A stretch of DNA of 64,000 nucleotides. It comes from Raphanus sativus (taxonomy: Eukaryota; Streptophyta; Magnoliopsida; Brassicales; Brassicaceae). The stretch is taken from contig NC_079519.1 of assembly GCF_000801105.2 (NCBI RefSeq), positions 6,446,668-6,510,667 on the forward strand, read 5' to 3'. Both the position numbers and the translations under genes were made by a program. Of this stretch, positions 1 through 14,262 are shown in pieces. How positions within the stretch are numbered: the stretch's first letter is position 1; every line of letters begins with the position of its first letter. The notes beneath the pieces were generated by a model. That model was given only the letters and a program-made list of their open reading frames with translations, was not told where the DNA came from and ran no database searches.

Positions 1-1631
<1,631 letters not shown>

Positions 1632-4600
1632 TCAAGCAGCGGTTCCTTCCTCCAGTGGTTCCTTCTTTTCTTTATCAAATCCACCTATTTTTGTTTTCTC
1701 CTTCTTAACTTGTTCCTCCAAGGACAAGGGCTTCCTGCTTTCTTTATCTACTTCACTTGTTTTTGATTTCTGCTCTTCAGCTTTCTTCTTAGCTTCTGCC
1801 TCAAGTTGTTTTCCGTTTTCTTCATGCGCACGGTTGAAGAGTCTTACAAAGTTTAGAAGGGTAGACACCACTGCAATTACCATTTTGTTAGATTCAAACA
1901 ACTCTGAAGAACCTTGTTTCACATAATGCCTATATATATACATTTTGTATATGCATACCTTGTTCAAATGGGCACTTAGCTGGGTCTTCACCGAAGTAGA
2001 GAATTAAGCCATCCACGTTTCGTCCCTGCGTTACATTAATAATATTTATCCTGGCCAATTTCTCAACCAACGATAGAGCAGCAGGTTATATATCAAATGA
2101 GCACTGGATATTTAGTGACATACCACTCCCGAATAGAGTGAAGCCAAGGACCTTACTTCTGCTTCCGCATAAAGAAGGAACTCCTTCAATATCTGTTAAA
2201 CAAGTCAAAAAGACCTTGATATGATATATATGATCGAACAATAAGGCAATGAATCAGTATCAACTACCTAGCTGTTCACGCAGCTGCACTGTTGATATAA
2301 CCAAGAGAAATACCTTGTTAAAGGTGTGTGAGATTGGGCCATCATTTTCGGACAAGGAGAGTTCTTGTACGACTTTCTCCAGTCCCTTGTTTATAGCTTG
2401 CATCTCCTCCGCCAAAAACTTCAGTTGAACCTGTACCAAAGTTCAGGAAATTTAACACAGTTTTCAAGTTTCTTAGCAAACAGAACATGAAATGTGAAAG
2501 CTAAGTACCTTTGTTGAAGGCTCCAGTGAGGATAAATCTTTTGTGAAATCCAAAACTTCTGGCATTTTCTCAGCAAGAATCTGCAGAGAATCTATTAGAC
2601 TATATGTTTCTCTTTATCTAGTGCATCCACGTAGCTACATAAGCATTATAGGAGCTTACCTTGCATAGATAATGCATCAGAGTCATACGGTTATTACGCG
2701 CCCGGGTTTCACTGAGTTTTGGTAGACTGTCAAGCTTAAAACCCACCGCAGCACCTAGACAGAAAGTACATTCAGCGAAGAATAAAAGATAGAACCTATA
2801 GTTTCTGCGTTCAATTTTCAAACCCACCTCTAGCCGTCCCCTGGTTTAAGGCGTTTCCAAGGGACAAAACTGTCTGCATTATTCTTTTAAATTTCTCAGA
2901 GTTCTTTATCTGATGAAAAGAGGAAGAACAAAGCATTTGTGAGATATGTTTAATCACGTTGGGAGACCACTTATACGACAAGTTGAATCTGACTTGCCTG
3001 TTCTGCTGCGGAGTTCACAACACTTAAACTATTCTTGAGCTCAGAGATCTAAAAAAGTGTTTCCTTGTGACCATTAGTACTAAAATCAAAGCTCCGGATA
3101 ATCGTAATCAGTAGGGAATCAGTTTCCAAACCTGAGAACCGAACTGAATTTTGAATGAAAATACTCTGAGCTTTGTTTCCACTCGTGGGACTTTCATCAT
3201 CTCTAAGAAGAACTGTCCGAATAATTATCAAGAAAAGTATATACGATGTTATCACTCTAATGGCTACTCCAATAGAACCACAAAATTGTTTCAAAGTTTT
3301 GTACCAGCTCGCATTTTCCAAGCTTCTCCACGTCACCAGTGTAACCCTGCAAACCAAGCATAAAATGAAGATAAACCAGAGGAACATTAAAAAGGGTGGA
3401 TCACAGTGTACCCAATTTTTTTGGAATCAAAAACAGCAGAAAATTAGCCGAGAGTGCACTTCTTATACCTTAATTAATTCCATTTCTTCTCTTGTCGGAC
3501 AAAACTTAATAAGATTCTCAACCTGATCAACATCAAGAGCCGATTCCTCCAGGTTAAGCACTGAGTACTGCCAATTATTTACAGAATCAATTTAGCATTT
3601 AATTGTCATTAACATTTTACCCGATTAAACTGCCATCATTACAGAACTTTATATTACCATCAAATCCTGCAGAGGTACTTTCACTTTTGAAAGCATAATT
3701 TCACAATTGTATGCTCGCCTGTGTTCGATCTGCAAGAAAGACCTCATAATAGTTAGTTTGATCCCATAGACAAAACAATCATTTTATGGGAAACATATCA
3801 GAATCGACACAAGAACACAAATCTTTAACTCTAAAATACACAATTTACCAGTTGGACTTTCTCGGGTTTAGGTCCACGAGAGGTATTCAGTCTTGACGTT
3901 CCTGCCTGATCTGGAGCAGATGCGGAGAAAAGACTTTCAAGCTCTGTCATGTCAATCTCAGGAGCCCTTAAACAACAACACGTAAGAACTAATGTTTAGA
4001 AATCAGACAATAACCGAAGGCATTAGACAGAGAAGTAACAACAAGATGAACGATGCATACTTAGAAGCTTCGCTAGACATTTGTGTTTCCGCCCATAAGC
4101 TCCCATTTACAGCTCTTGTCAACTTCAACCAGTGGTATGGCTTCAACTTTTTGGCTGCATTACTCTTTGAATTTACACGTAACATTCGCCCTTTTCCTGA
4201 TGAAAGAGACCCACCTGGTAAAGCAGGTGTCGGAGGCACACTAGTACCAGAAGATGTGGATGACTTGGTTCCTAATTTTGGAGGAGGGGGAGGTGCTGAT
4301 GGCGACCTCATCTGGCCTAAAGGAGGTGGAGGTGGTGCTGACGGTGCTTTCATCTGACCTGGTGGTGGAGGTGGTGCGTTTGGAGGGGCAGGAGGAGCAG
4401 GAGGCCGTGGAGGTGCAGGAGGTGAGCTTTTAATGGCAGAGTTTCCATGAGATTGTGGTATTGGGGGAGGGGGAGGAGGAGGAGAGGCAGCGACAGCTGG
4501 TGCTGGGGATGGTATAGGAGAGGAAACACTAGGGACTATATTTTGGTCTGATTGCTGCATCATCGGAGGTGGAGGAGGAGGTGGCGGTTGAAGTAGCCCA

Positions 4601-7265
4601 TGTGTTTTGTCTGAGTTAGACACTGGAGAGGCAGGGATAGCTGGTGCTGGGGGCGGTATAGGAGGGGAAACTCCAGCGACTGTGTTCTGATCTGAATGAT
4701 GCATTGGAGGAGGAGGCGGAGGAGGAGGCGGAGGCGGGGACCCATGTATTTTGTCTGAGTTAGTCACTGGAAGAGGTGGTCTGGCCGGTTGTCGAAGAGG
4801 TGAAGCCACATCATTGGGAGCTCCTATTGGAAGTGACGCAGGACAAAGAGAACCTGATGTCTCAGCTTGGGAAGGTTTGGCAGGTGTAGCAGACAATTTA
4901 GGAGATGGCAGAACTGACGACGAACTTGTTATTTCAGAAGACTCCTGAGGAGAAACATCGGATGCAGGAGGAATGAGAAGAGATGTTGGTGGCGGTGTCA
5001 TGGGACGTTTTTCGTTTGGAGTTGTTTGATGAAACGCAGAGCCAGCTAATGATACCCATGAATTTCCATGTGGAAGTGTTTCAGCCGGCTGGACAACAGA
5101 ATGCTGCAACTTTTCTGACGGTTGAGAAGCAACTGTTGGAATCGGAGGAGGTGAAGGAGGAGGGGGAGGTGCTGCTACTGGAGCCAACGATGTTATTGTA
5201 GAATGAGGTGGTGACGGTGTGGAGGCATTTTCAGAAAAGTCGGAAGGTTTAACTGTTGCAGAATGATGCACAAGTTTGAGAGAAGGGGACTCTTGACCTG
5301 ACAACTTTGTTGCATCCTGGCTGGTGGTGTTTGCTTGGCCACTTAATTGAAGGACAGCATGCGTATTTTCTGCTATAAACTTCTTGGCTGACCCAGTAGG
5401 TTGTTTTTCCGGTGAGTCCACAGTTTCAACTTCGGACACTGAAGACAATTTTAACTTTGCATTATTTTCCATTGCTGCCTGTTTCACTATCTCTTGGATA
5501 CTTTTGGGACTTAACCCTTGTGGTCTTGGGCTTGAATACCCTTCTGGTCTTTCATGGACAGCATTTGCAATAGCTAAATGCTGAAGCATATTGCGAGTGG
5601 CATCCGTCTGATCAGCCCAGTCAACTTGATTGAAGAGCTCCTGAACTTTGGAAAAAACTTCTATTGGAAGACCATCTTTCTCCTCCAAGCACGAAAAATC
5701 CATCACGTCAACAGACGAAGCAGCATCCATATCTGAGAAGAGAAGCTTCACGCAGAAAAAAATACTCTTTGTGAGTACTAAGCTAAAAAGGAGTAGCTGC
5801 ATAGCATGTAAAGAGAATAAGAGCCCCATGAAGTACATACCTCGACTCTGAACCCCTTTGGGAATTGTTCTTTAAAATGCCATAATGTGTCAACTTCGTC
5901 ACGGTTAAGCATCAAGATGTTTGATCTAATAAAAGCTGTATTGAAAACCAGTCGAAACAACATGACCTCCTTTACCAGGTCATCGTTCAAACTGAGGCAC
6001 TCAATCACGATATCACCTTGAACATGACAATTGATGTCAATCTTTACTAGTTCACATTCTGCCTGCAAACACACAAGGGTCAATCAAGAAAACAAACCAA
6101 AAAAAAAAAAAAATCCAATGAATCATGTTGCAAGAAAGAACAAAGAAAGCACAAAAAAAAAATTATCTCTCTAGCTAAGATCTTAAGAGGTCATGCCGTG
6201 AAAAAAATACCTGCTTATAGATCCTAAGGTGTTTCCCTTTCTTCGGAGTCGAGTACAAAAGCTTGGGCTTTTTATCATCAACAAAAAGCGGATCCTGACC
6301 ATATACACGGAAGATAGGGCGACAGCCTCCTTGACCACTTACATCAGGAACAAACCTCAAAATAACACAGTCCATAGTGAGAGCCCTATCCAGAGGAGGC
6401 CATTCAGAGACCAGATTCCTTCTAGACACGTACTGTAGATACCGACACTGAGAAGGAATCGGGTTCAACGGCGAGAACAACTGCAGAAGCTCACGCGGAG
6501 CCTGCTTGTAGATCATCTCCAGAGTCTTCAACTCACCACTGTACTGCTTCCTGTATATAAGGAGCGCCGCCAGCATGAAAGCCAAAACAGGCCAAGCCCC
6601 TCGCTCGCAGTGCATCAGCAGCAAGTTACTCGGGCCAAGGGAGAGCCAGCTCTCGCTCGAGCGGAGAAAATGGTGCATGACTTCCACAGGCAACAGCGAG
6701 CAGCCTTCGTAGTGGCGAGGATAATCCATTATGGTCAAGCCGTGTTCCGACAAGACATCGGCCATCACACTCCGAGTACCCACTTCACGGAAATTGAACA
6801 CGAGAGAGGATGCATCGGGGAAGTGCTCCTGTAGCTGGTTCACAACTCCCGCCATGTAGACTTTGTAGTTCTCTTCTTCCCATGAATCAGAGGAGAAGCA
6901 GCAGTCAAACACTGCAAAAAATAAAGATAGAATCTTTCTCTTCAGTGTCCACATCATCTTAAAGATTAAATTTTTTAAAAAAAAATTCCTACAGACACGC
7001 AAACAAACAATTGTACAATCTTCTCTAAAGCTATCAACTTTCTCGGAATAACGGATCAATATTAAACCTAGATCACAGAAAGTAGCAATGAACATAGAAA
7101 GCGTCGATTTTTTTTTCAGACACTCAAATCAGAAGACAGGGAAGTAGAATCAACGATGCGAAACAGAGAGAGAGAGAGAGAGAGAGACAGACCGAAGACT
7201 CGGTCGCAAATCTCGAGCAAACCATCTGGAGGCTTGCGGTAGAACAATTTGCGGAACAAGGCCAT
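1632..7265 (-). CDS. FH13: Class II formin with PTEN-like N-terminal domain (FH13-like), 17 coding exons
   Basis: Exons (minus): 7193-7265, 6211-6911, 5841-6062, 4061-5745, 3849-3966, 3658-3729, 3469-3567, 3305-3346, 3132-3212, 2998-3048, 2828-2909, 2660-2754, 2509-2580, 2314-2430, 2124-2192, 1959-2025, 1632-1870. They sum to 3885 nt, 1294 aa. Residues 1-330 are the PTEN phosphatase-like plus C2-like module of class II plant formins. The signature reads HCERGAWP instead of HCxxGxxR, so the catalytic Arg is missing and phosphatase activity is unlikely. Residues about 330-890 are disordered and end in polyproline (FH1) that would bind profilin. The rest is an FH2 actin-nucleating domain (e.g. 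FKRIMQTVLSLGNALNQG) with a charged coiled tail. Intron 10 has a GC donor (AACAG/GCAAGT at 2996-2997). The 5' edge of exon 4 (5745) was chosen to keep the frame. A GA microsatellite lies in intron 1. Confidence 0.92.
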
Positions 7266-8309
7266 TGAATTAAAACCCTAAACCCTTTTCTTCTTCTTCT
7301 CGTTTACAAAATCGACGAGCTTGTGTTAGATTTTTTTCCAGAGATTGAAATCGAAAGTTGCCGTTTTTTTTTCTGTTTTGAATCTGTTAAGAAGAAGATG
7401 TAACAAAATGGTGTGTTTGTTGGTGTGTTGTATATCCAGGAAGAGGAGATGGTCAGCTTCTTCTGGCGCGTTTTATTGACGACGTGGATCCCATTATCAG
7501 CCGCCATCTCTTTCCCCCGATTTGCCACGTGTCTTCTCATCTACGGACGAACCGGCATTAATCTCTCAGTCCGTTTGTTTTATATTTATGGGCTTTTTAA
7601 TTTGGCCCATGAGTAAAAGCCCGCGTATGCTAAAGAGCAGGAGACTCCTCTGTTTTGTTTTGCTCTATTTTAGTCTTTTAGCATAACTTAGCGAGTTTGG
7701 TTATGTTTTAGCATTATTTTTTGATCTGTTAGTGTTAATAAATTCTCTGTTTTGTGTGTTTTTCTGGTTTGTAGAGATACTTGCCATGTTCAACTTCTTT
7801 AATGGCTTTGTACATATATATATCTTTTCATACTTTCGATCTTAAAGAAAATGATGTATCCGAACTCTATTTAGCTCTGTTTTAGTATAAATTTGGAAAA
7901 AAATAGCGAGTTTGGCTATTTTTATCCAAAAACTGAACCCTGATCTGTTAGTTAATAAACTACTTCGATGTGCATTCTGTTTCTCTTATTTTGGCGCACA
8001 ATTAGGCGTCAGGTTTAGGGGGACTTAACAGTAGTTAGTCACACTAACAATTTGAACTTGGCCATGAAGTATTATGTATGCTTCATTTGTTGTTGATGAT
8101 TTGAAGATTTGAAAGAAATGGAAAATTGTGTGTTTAATATGTAAGCAACTAGAATACAACAACACCTTTTATGTCTGATGTATAATTACATAATAATATG
8201 TAAAGCAACTAGAATACAACAGATTTTGCTTTATTGAGAAGAAGAGTCTTGCGCACTAAAATGAGTCTCAAAGGCAGAAGAAAGGGAAGAGAAGGGTTTT
8301 TTTTTTCTT
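7266..8309. other. Intergenic region between FH13 and PHOT2
   Basis: This holds the FH13 leader and promoter (7266 to about 7600) and the PHOT2 3' side. A duplicated phrase, AAGCAACTAGAATACAACA, occurs twice near 8142 and 8202. No coding region is seen. Arabidopsis has an LRR receptor kinase gene here (At5g58150, from memory); no trace of it is recognisable. Confidence 0.6.
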
Positions 8310-11300
8310 TTAGAAGAGATCAATGTCGTCAATAGAATTCACAAGCACCCCATCATCTTCCCACTTTATATCTTTCGCATTGGGATCTTTCTCTGTTATA
8401 TGCAACGGTGTTTCTAACGGCGGAGGTCTCTGCAAATCACACTCTACATATGTTAGCCAACAAACACGACTTGTATGGGGCTGATATATGAAAAGCTATT
8501 ATTAGTTATAGTCCTACCATGCCTCGTATGAGAGGCCAATTGATGCCACGGAAGAAAGCATGCTGTTTTATCTCATTGGCCCCACCTTTTGATCCTAACC
8601 GGCTGCTCGGATCTCTATTTAGCAACATGTTGATCAACTGTCTACCTACAAGACTTACCTGAACCACAGTCCATGGTTCAGTTAGTATTTGCTTTTTTAT
8701 CATTTGGGTTACATTACATGACGTTACAAGATAGATAGATAGCTCACAGGGATACTGCTGGGGAAGGTGAGATCTTTGTGCAAGATGTTGGCAAATGTCT
8801 TCTGCCTGTTCTTACCCCTGAAAGGTGTGCGACCATAAAGCATCTCATACAACAAGATACCTAGTGCCCACCAATCAATAGCACTCGTATGACCAGAGCC
8901 CGTGATTATCTCCTGAAAATGATTAGGTAAAAAACTATGATTTAGGCGTTATCCAAAATCTGACAACGCAAATGAAGTGATGAAACATTAATAAGTGCAT
9001 CAACCGTACAGGAGCAATGTATTCTTCAGTCCCTACAAACGAGTTTGACTGGGCGTTTGGTTCTGCAACAAACGTCGGTAATGGTTGACTCTTGGATGAT
9101 CTCCTTCGTTTGCTAGGTGTTGGTGGAATAATAAGCTGCCCAACATACTTCTTGTAAGTATATATTACCAGTGAAAAAAGTGGAGTTGAATAATAATAAT
9201 AAAAAAACAAATACCTGAGGTGTGCAGGCCGTCATGAATGATAGATCAAAGTCTGCTAATACAATGTGTCCATCCTTCATGAGCAGTATATTCTCAGGCT
9301 TCAGGTCTCGGTATACTATCCCTGTGTGTGGAACATTATATACGTATTTTAAACCAAACTGCTAGAGTGATTTGAGGGAGAAAGAGACTACACAAAGCGA
9401 GTGGCTACATGCATGAACAAGAAATGCTTAGGTTAACAGAGAGAAGGATTCATTTCACTATATGTTACCTAAGCAGTGAAGATATTCTAAGCCGATAACG
9501 ACCTCTGCCGCATAGAACCTGATGAATAAGAGATTAATTAGAGTCCTTCAGAAGAGCTTAGTGTCTTGTGTTACTCATATGGACTGGAGGAGAATAGGGT
9601 ACCTTGCTGAATCCTCCGACAAAAATTTCATCGGTTGTCTGTCAAGCAGTGCAAACAACTCTCCACCGGGGCAGAAGTCTGTAATCAAACAAACATGCGT
9701 AGATGTCTGGGGACATAAAAGAACGCTTTAGCAATGAGACGCAGGAGCTGAAATGATAGAAACAAAAAAAAAAGTAGAAAAGTCTGCCTGAAAGGAAGCG
9801 TAGAGAGTGGGAAGGAAAGGATGATCCAGAAGAGAAATGATTTCTCTTTCGATACATGCTCGGTGAACCTGTATAAAAGCTGCATGTTGTCAATGAGAGG
9901 TATAACATAAAATTTATGATGAAAGGGGGAACTCATTCTCCATCATATTGTTACCTTGTTACGATTCAGCATCATGGTTTTCTCCATTGCCTTCATGGCA
10001 TACAACTCACCTGTGCCTTTCAGTTCAACCAAATGGACACTATGTATCCCATAAATGTAAAAATCATGTTAAAGTATATACAAAGTAAAAGGAGACAAGA
10101 ACAGTTTTGACTCCCAAGTTTACAGTTACCTGCCAGTATCACCAGAGCCCAACGGTTTTATTGGCTTGAAATGATGAAGTCCCACTGTTTCTCCACTCGC
10201 TTGGATCTACAAAGGAGACTATTGCCATTAAAACAGGATGACTGAGAAACAAAGTAAGAAAACAGTAATGTGGTTTGATGCATGCCTTTTGTATTGCTTT
10301 CCAGGACGTACTCTCCTTTTTATGAGGCAGAGGATAGACAGGCTTTGAGTGTACAGCCCACAGGTCTTCAGGCCGCTAAGACACATCAAAAACCGATTAC
10401 ATCTTTGTTAAGTAACCATGAATGAATGTAACATACCATATTAGCATCTGGAAGTTCTCTGACAGCTTCATCTACATTTGTTGCTGTAGCTTTCACCTGG
10501 AATATAATCAATGTGATAAGTCTCCTTTGATGGAAAAGAGATTTTTTTTAAAAAGCTCAGAAGGAGATGAACTTAGTACCAGTTTAGAACTCTGCATCTC
10601 TGTTCTCTCAGATAAACGATTTCGGAGAGGTTCCACATGATCACTTCCATCAAGCTGCACACCGATGAAGTATTGAAGCTCTCCCTGATGAGATGAAGAA
10701 AGTCATATTGTCAGCAAACATATCACAGTTTTCTTCAAGTATCTGAATCTAGACATAACGATAATCTCATGACTACCTTCTGATCACGCATAGGCTGCAA
10801 GTGGAATAAGTTCCAGAATTTTTTTCCTGCAAATGATTCAAAGGACTCATGAGCATCCGGAGTTGAAGACTTGCAAGAAAATTATCTGAAAATGTTCATT
10901 ATCAGATAACTTACCGCTCTTCGTGTAGTTTATCAATTGTACAGTTATCTCCCTCTGCTCTCTAATTGCGTCTCTTATCTTCTGAACAGTCGCTTGATCT
11001 GTCTCTGGCCCCTGAAGAAACCTGAGGCCAACCATTTTGCATATTCATATCACGACGATAAGAAAAAAACAGAGCCGAGGAGACTGCATCATTATCCGGC
11101 ATGATGAAGAATCTCATGAGTGAAAGATACAAGGAGAAGAATATTCACATACCGACAGTTTCTCCCCAATATTTCTTCACGTGTATACTCTGTCAACTCA
11201 AGAAAGCTGTCTGATGCAAATATCTACAGGGGAAACAACTTGCATCATTACTTCAAGGTTATATGCTTACCACATGTCCATGCCAACATAGCAGCAGACT

Positions 11301-13237
11301 TGACTAAGAAAAACTGATATATAACTCAAATGAACATACAATGGGAGTATCAGGGAGACGAGGATCACTGATGACGAAATTCTTCTCTATGCGCTCAAGA
11401 GTGGTAGCCAGATCAATCCCTTGGCGAATATCCCTTTCTCTTTCTAAACGGTCCCAACTGTCCCTCGGCTCTATTACTTCTGTGCTCAACATCAGTTCTT
11501 CAGGTTCCAGTTCCACACTAGGAACATCAAGTGATTTGCTCTTTGACCTGCACATTGCATGAGGGTTGATCAAAAATCATTCAGGGTATACATGTACAGC
11601 TTCGGAATACATTCTATGGCTTAGTACAAGGTTACAAAAGTACACACCATATAAATATTAGAAGTACATCTTAACTCTAAATTGAGGTCATACCATTATA
11701 CACCGACTAGAAGTACATCTTAACTCTATACCTTGTTCTATTTAAGGTTGAGATTGTGTTGTACACTCACTATTTGGCAATGATATCAAACAAGTTGTTT
11801 TCAGCAAAATGTTGGCACTTCCATCACACTTTTGTGAGCAAGATACATGCCTTTAAGGATTTTAATTTTTCAGGTTCTTTAAGGATTTAATGTTTACGAG
11901 CTATCATGGATATGGTGGTGAAAAAAAACTCACTTCGATTGAGTAGAAACACGTCCAGGTGTTTTGGCTGACTTTGAAGCCTCATCTGGTTGTATAGCTT
12001 GTCTAACAGGTGTGGTAGTAGTAGTACTACCAGGCGTCACCATTACATCATTGCTCACGGATTCTCGCACTTGAGACTTGCGATGTCTTACTGTTTGCAC
12101 GACCTCTGTGATGGAATCCAAAGCTTTCTCCTTCTGGCGAGCTGATACCAACAACAAGAGCATGAAATGTTAACATTTTGAAGATCAGCCCAAGTGTTTT
12201 TGTGTTTTTATCACACAAAACAAAAGTAATTATAGAAAGAGAGATGCAGGGAAGTAGAAACCATCATATCGGATCAGGGATTTGGAGAGTCCATTAGGCC
12301 TCAATGCTTTATCGTTTACGCCTTCTGTGTATTTGCTTACTTCAACCTGCATCCTGGAAACAAAACAATACAGAAGAAGATGTGAGAAAGGTTGGTAGAG
12401 GAGACGGTCAATTGAGCAAGGAAAAAAGACAGGGAGGTACCCAATGAACTTGATGGTGTTGCCTTGGTCATCCTTAATAGGAGTGATTGTGAGAAGATTC
12501 CAGAAGGGAGTTCCATCCTTTTTGTAGTTCAAGAGCCTCCCACAGTAACTTTTTCCATTCTTGACACAGTCTCTGATTTTGGCAACTTCTTTCTGGTCTG
12601 TGTCAGGCCCTTGCAGAAACCGGCTACCATGGGTTTCAAAAGCAAAACATCATGCTAAGTAGCCAGTTGGGGATGAAGCTATAAATATATATATGAGAGG
12701 AGAAGAGACGTACCAGTTTCTTCCAACAATCTCCTTGGAAGAATAACCAGTCATGGTGAAGAAGCCACTGCTTGCATAGACAATGGGACAGTGTGGCTGT
12801 GTGGCATCAGAGACAACAAAAGTCTGCTGCAAGGTGGAAAGAGCGGTTTTGAGCTCCTGTGAGACTCTAGGGAAGACCCCAGATTCAGAAGATGATGATT
12901 CTTCAGATGACCTCCTAGACGTCTTGCTTCGGTCCACTTCACTGGAGACCTTGAAACTAATGCCATCTTCTCCTGAGTCAGGCTTAACAGCTGATAACCC
13001 CCACTCAGCAGTTCTCTCCGCTAACTTTGCAGTATCTTGAAACTCCATCCACTTGCTGCTGCTGCTGCTTCCTTTTCCGTTTCCATCGTAAGGCTTGGAT
13101 GACGATGAGGAAGAAGAAGCTGAAGCTGATCCGTTTACCTCTTTACCACTCGAGGGGTTGAACACCTCGAGGGATCTGCGTTCACTTAATGGCTCTAAAT
13201 CCTTAAAGATAGAAGGAGGGGCTCTTGGCCTCTCCAT
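8310..13237 (-). CDS. PHOT2: Phototropin 2: LOV1-LOV2 blue-light receptor Ser/Thr kinase, 21 coding exons
   Basis: Exons (minus): 12714-13237, 12441-12623, 12262-12353, 11934-12141, 11340-11547, 11153-11223, 10915-11021, 10777-10826, 10580-10684, 10437-10496, 10286-10375, 10130-10206, 9955-10039, 9788-9868, 9603-9706, 9469-9518, 9215-9321, 9010-9135, 8748-8912, 8518-8658, 8310-8429. They sum to 2754 nt, 917 aa, against about 915 for Arabidopsis PHOT2. Both LOV domains keep the FMN-adduct motif GRNCRFLQ. The AGC-VIII kinase shows GSGDTGSVHLVEL, the lysine in [18 protein letters not shown] in place of DFG, the typical insertion with [11 protein letters not shown], and GTEEYIAPE. The protein sits at the plasma membrane and drives chloroplast movement, phototropism and stomatal opening. 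Introns at 10285 and 9787 start with GC. A 5'UTR intron (about 13286-13855) is likely. Confidence 0.95.
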
Positions 13238-14262
13238 ATTGTTTCTTTATTCTCTTTCTTTAGGCGAAACAGAGAAATGAATAGGCTGCAAATAAAGAAA
13301 AACAAGACAAGTTCACGAGAAAGTAAGATAGGTAGATGAGGCTAACACACCTGGTTCAGGGAACATCCAATAAATGACATTGAAGTGTTTGAAAGCAATC
13401 AAGAAACACGTTAAAGTTATAATAAAAATAAAACGAAAAACAATAAAGACCAGACGTGTAGCTTTATCAGCTGCAACTCATGGATATATAGTACATGGTT
13501 TTAAAAGGTGCAAAGACGATGATTGTTGAAAACTCACAACTGTACGAAAAAAATGTTTCTGAGGCTGCAAATGAGCTATGCGGAGGATAGACATCGCTTT
13601 CGTTCTATTAAAAACTCACATGGACCCATGAGTCCCTTGTGCAGGACCACACTCTATGTTTACCCTAAATACGTGCACTCTTGTTCATCATTCCCCTCTT
13701 ATGTAATTTTCTTCATCAATCGTCAATTTATTACACTCTCTATTCACATTTGCAATAATTGAATTGAAAAAACAGACAAACCGACACACCTGCTTCTCAT
13801 GTTCGGTAAATGTCAAAAAAGAAAAGTGAAAAGTGATTAGAAGGCAGTAACTTACGAGTGTTGGAGTAGCACATGCGCCATCTGATTAGACGGAAGACGA
13901 ACACTATGTGTATCGTCTCTCTCCCAGGATGCTTTCGCAGACGACGAAACAACCATTTATCTCACATTCACTAATGTCTCCCCTGTCTGTTTCAAATAGT
14001 GGTCGAGAAATTAATTAAGGCGGACCCCAGAAGCGAAAACCTCGTCAGGATATTAATGGGCCTAAGCCCATTGATATATTTAACAATGCGACGAGGAAAG
14101 CGAAAACCAAAGCAAAAACCTCCTCAGGATGTTAGTGCGCCTATGCTTCTCCCACCTAAAGCCCATTAAGACCTTTAAATAATGGGCCTTATCGTTATTA
14201 GTTAGGGAGACGAGGGGAAGAAGAGGGAAAGAAACTGAAAGCAGCAGAGAAAAGAAAAAACA
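13238..14262. promoter_or_regulatory. Shared divergent promoter region of PHOT2 (-) and ROS3 (+)
   Basis: The two start codons face away from each other across about 1.0 kb. On the PHOT2 side a strong donor (ACTC/GTAAGT, exon end 13856) and an acceptor (TTTGCAG, 13286-13288) suggest one 5'UTR intron, so PHOT2 transcription probably starts upstream of 13856. About 14000-14220 contains two short near-repeats: AGCGAAAACC at about 14033 and about 14098, each followed by CCTC or CTCG, CAGGAT, and a TTAATGGGCCTAAGCCCATT-like sequence. GGCCCA/TGGGCC (site II-like) elements are common in promoters of plant growth genes. Promoter use is inferred from position. Confidence 0.5.

Noticed and set aside
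3992..4357. Plus-strand frame opposite the formin FH1 region
   Set aside because: Glycine-rich shadow of the proline codons of FH13 on the other strand.
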